Source of the DNA: Desulfobulbus propionicus
GTDB lineage: Bacteria; Desulfobacterota; Desulfobulbia; Desulfobulbales; Desulfobulbaceae
Reading direction: 5' to 3'
Assembly: GCA_002746685.1 (NCBI GenBank)
Contig: PDQK01000037.1
Span: 1 to 45,870 of the forward strand
Length of the DNA: 45,870 nt
Below are positions 45,568-45,870 of this stretch, piece by piece. The notes under the pieces are model-generated. The model made no database searches and was not told the origin of the DNA. It saw only the letters and a list, made by a program, of their open reading frames with translations. Each line of letters begins with the position of its first letter. Position 1 is the first letter of the stretch. A program made the translations under genes and the position numbers.

Positions 45568-45596
45568 TTGATACAGGTCAACGCATGAAATGTCAA
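45568..45596 (-). promoter_or_regulatory. Strong sigma-70-like promoter pointing toward mdh
   Basis: The consensus -35 TTGACA and -10 TATCAA with exactly 17 bases between read toward mdh. The start would be near 45561, about 340 bases before the mdh ATG. Confidence 0.5.
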
Positions 45597-45870
45597 GCGC
45601 TCTTTGTGTGGTGCTTTAGGTTTGATATTGTAGGGTTTTTTCAGATGTCTTTGGGTGAATTATGGTTTGTTGCGGCATCGCTTTGCTTTTGCGGGGAAAC
45701 GCTTAAGGGGTGGGCGTTGAGCCAGGAAAACGAATTTGTACCATGTGACGAAATACTTCAGTACTTCTAAACGCCTCTTCAGACAAATCTGTGGGTGAAC
45801 TCAGGAACAGGTAAGTCTCCAAGCGTATGATATAACGCGATTTCCCTCAGTTTATCGCTACGAAATCCAT

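Larger units (their letters stand above)
45223..45870. other. 650-base region upstream of mdh without a supported gene
   Basis: Short open frames (45287-45478 minus, 45585-45770 plus) have no ribosome site or family look. On the minus strand there is a good promoter at 45568-45596 and a weaker one at 45261-45290. A 7-bp hairpin TGCCTAT/ATAGGCA (45405-45423) lies within the possible leader. The right 250 bases show nothing I can interpret. Confidence 0.45.

Overview
The window is ordinary chromosomal backbone of a Gram-negative bacterium, with moderate GC and no phage, plasmid or CRISPR array. A sulfate-reducer-like member of the Desulfobacterota (Desulfobulbia-like) is my best guess. It rests on a TRAP carrier beside a GlcD/GlcF-type lactate or glycolate dehydrogenase, a PEP-CTERM surface protein, a NrfJ-like exported protein and an alpha-type glutamine synthetase. 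This is inference from gene content; no 16S rRNA lies in the window.

Layout. 1-5400: glnA, dciA, a cysteine synthase fused to a cysteinyl-tRNA synthetase-like module, and a PEP-CTERM protein. 5800-13000: tRNA-Arg(UCU), an Lrp/AsnC regulator, a small membrane protein, then a minus-strand set glcD-glcF-dctP-dctQ-dctM for uptake and oxidation of a 2-hydroxy acid, with a decayed 3' end of a glutamate synthase small-subunit gene upstream of it. 13300-21800: a DHH-CBS protein, HIT hydrolase, SF2 helicase, typA, a two-helix miniprotein frame broken by TGA, NUDIX and HAD hydrolases, an NrfJ-like exported protein and an SGNH hydrolase. 21800-27900: glgX, an Lcl-domain protein, a lone receiver domain, a repeat-rich stretch with a DUF4019 gene, and a succinate-semialdehyde dehydrogenase. 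28150-34800: aspS, hisS, an FMN oxidoreductase, pcnB and an EEP-family hydrolase. 34770-40470: pgeF, a possible tiny transcription unit, clpA, clpS, holA and an amber-interrupted lipoprotein-like frame. 40500-45870: a coupled cluster (EamA transporter, DUF2905, a split two-gene RluA-type pseudouridine synthase), a LysM membrane protein, mdh with a possible long leader, and 650 bases without a convincing gene.

Themes. Translation and RNA functions recur (cysteinyl-tRNA synthetase-like fusion, aspS, hisS, pcnB, typA, DHH-CBS, pseudouridine synthase, tRNA-Arg). The catabolic block is self-contained: the TRAP system would import lactate or a similar acid and GlcD/GlcF would oxidise it, with an Lrp-type regulator close by.

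The most unusual object is the CysK-CysS fusion. Its synthetase half keeps the zinc ligands, the GWHIEC motif and the C-terminal tRNA-binding tail, but both ATP signatures (HIGH and KMSKS) and the glycine-rich GGGSD segment are altered. It may therefore not be a normal cysteinyl-tRNA synthetase. I did not find a multi-gene defence or other novel system.
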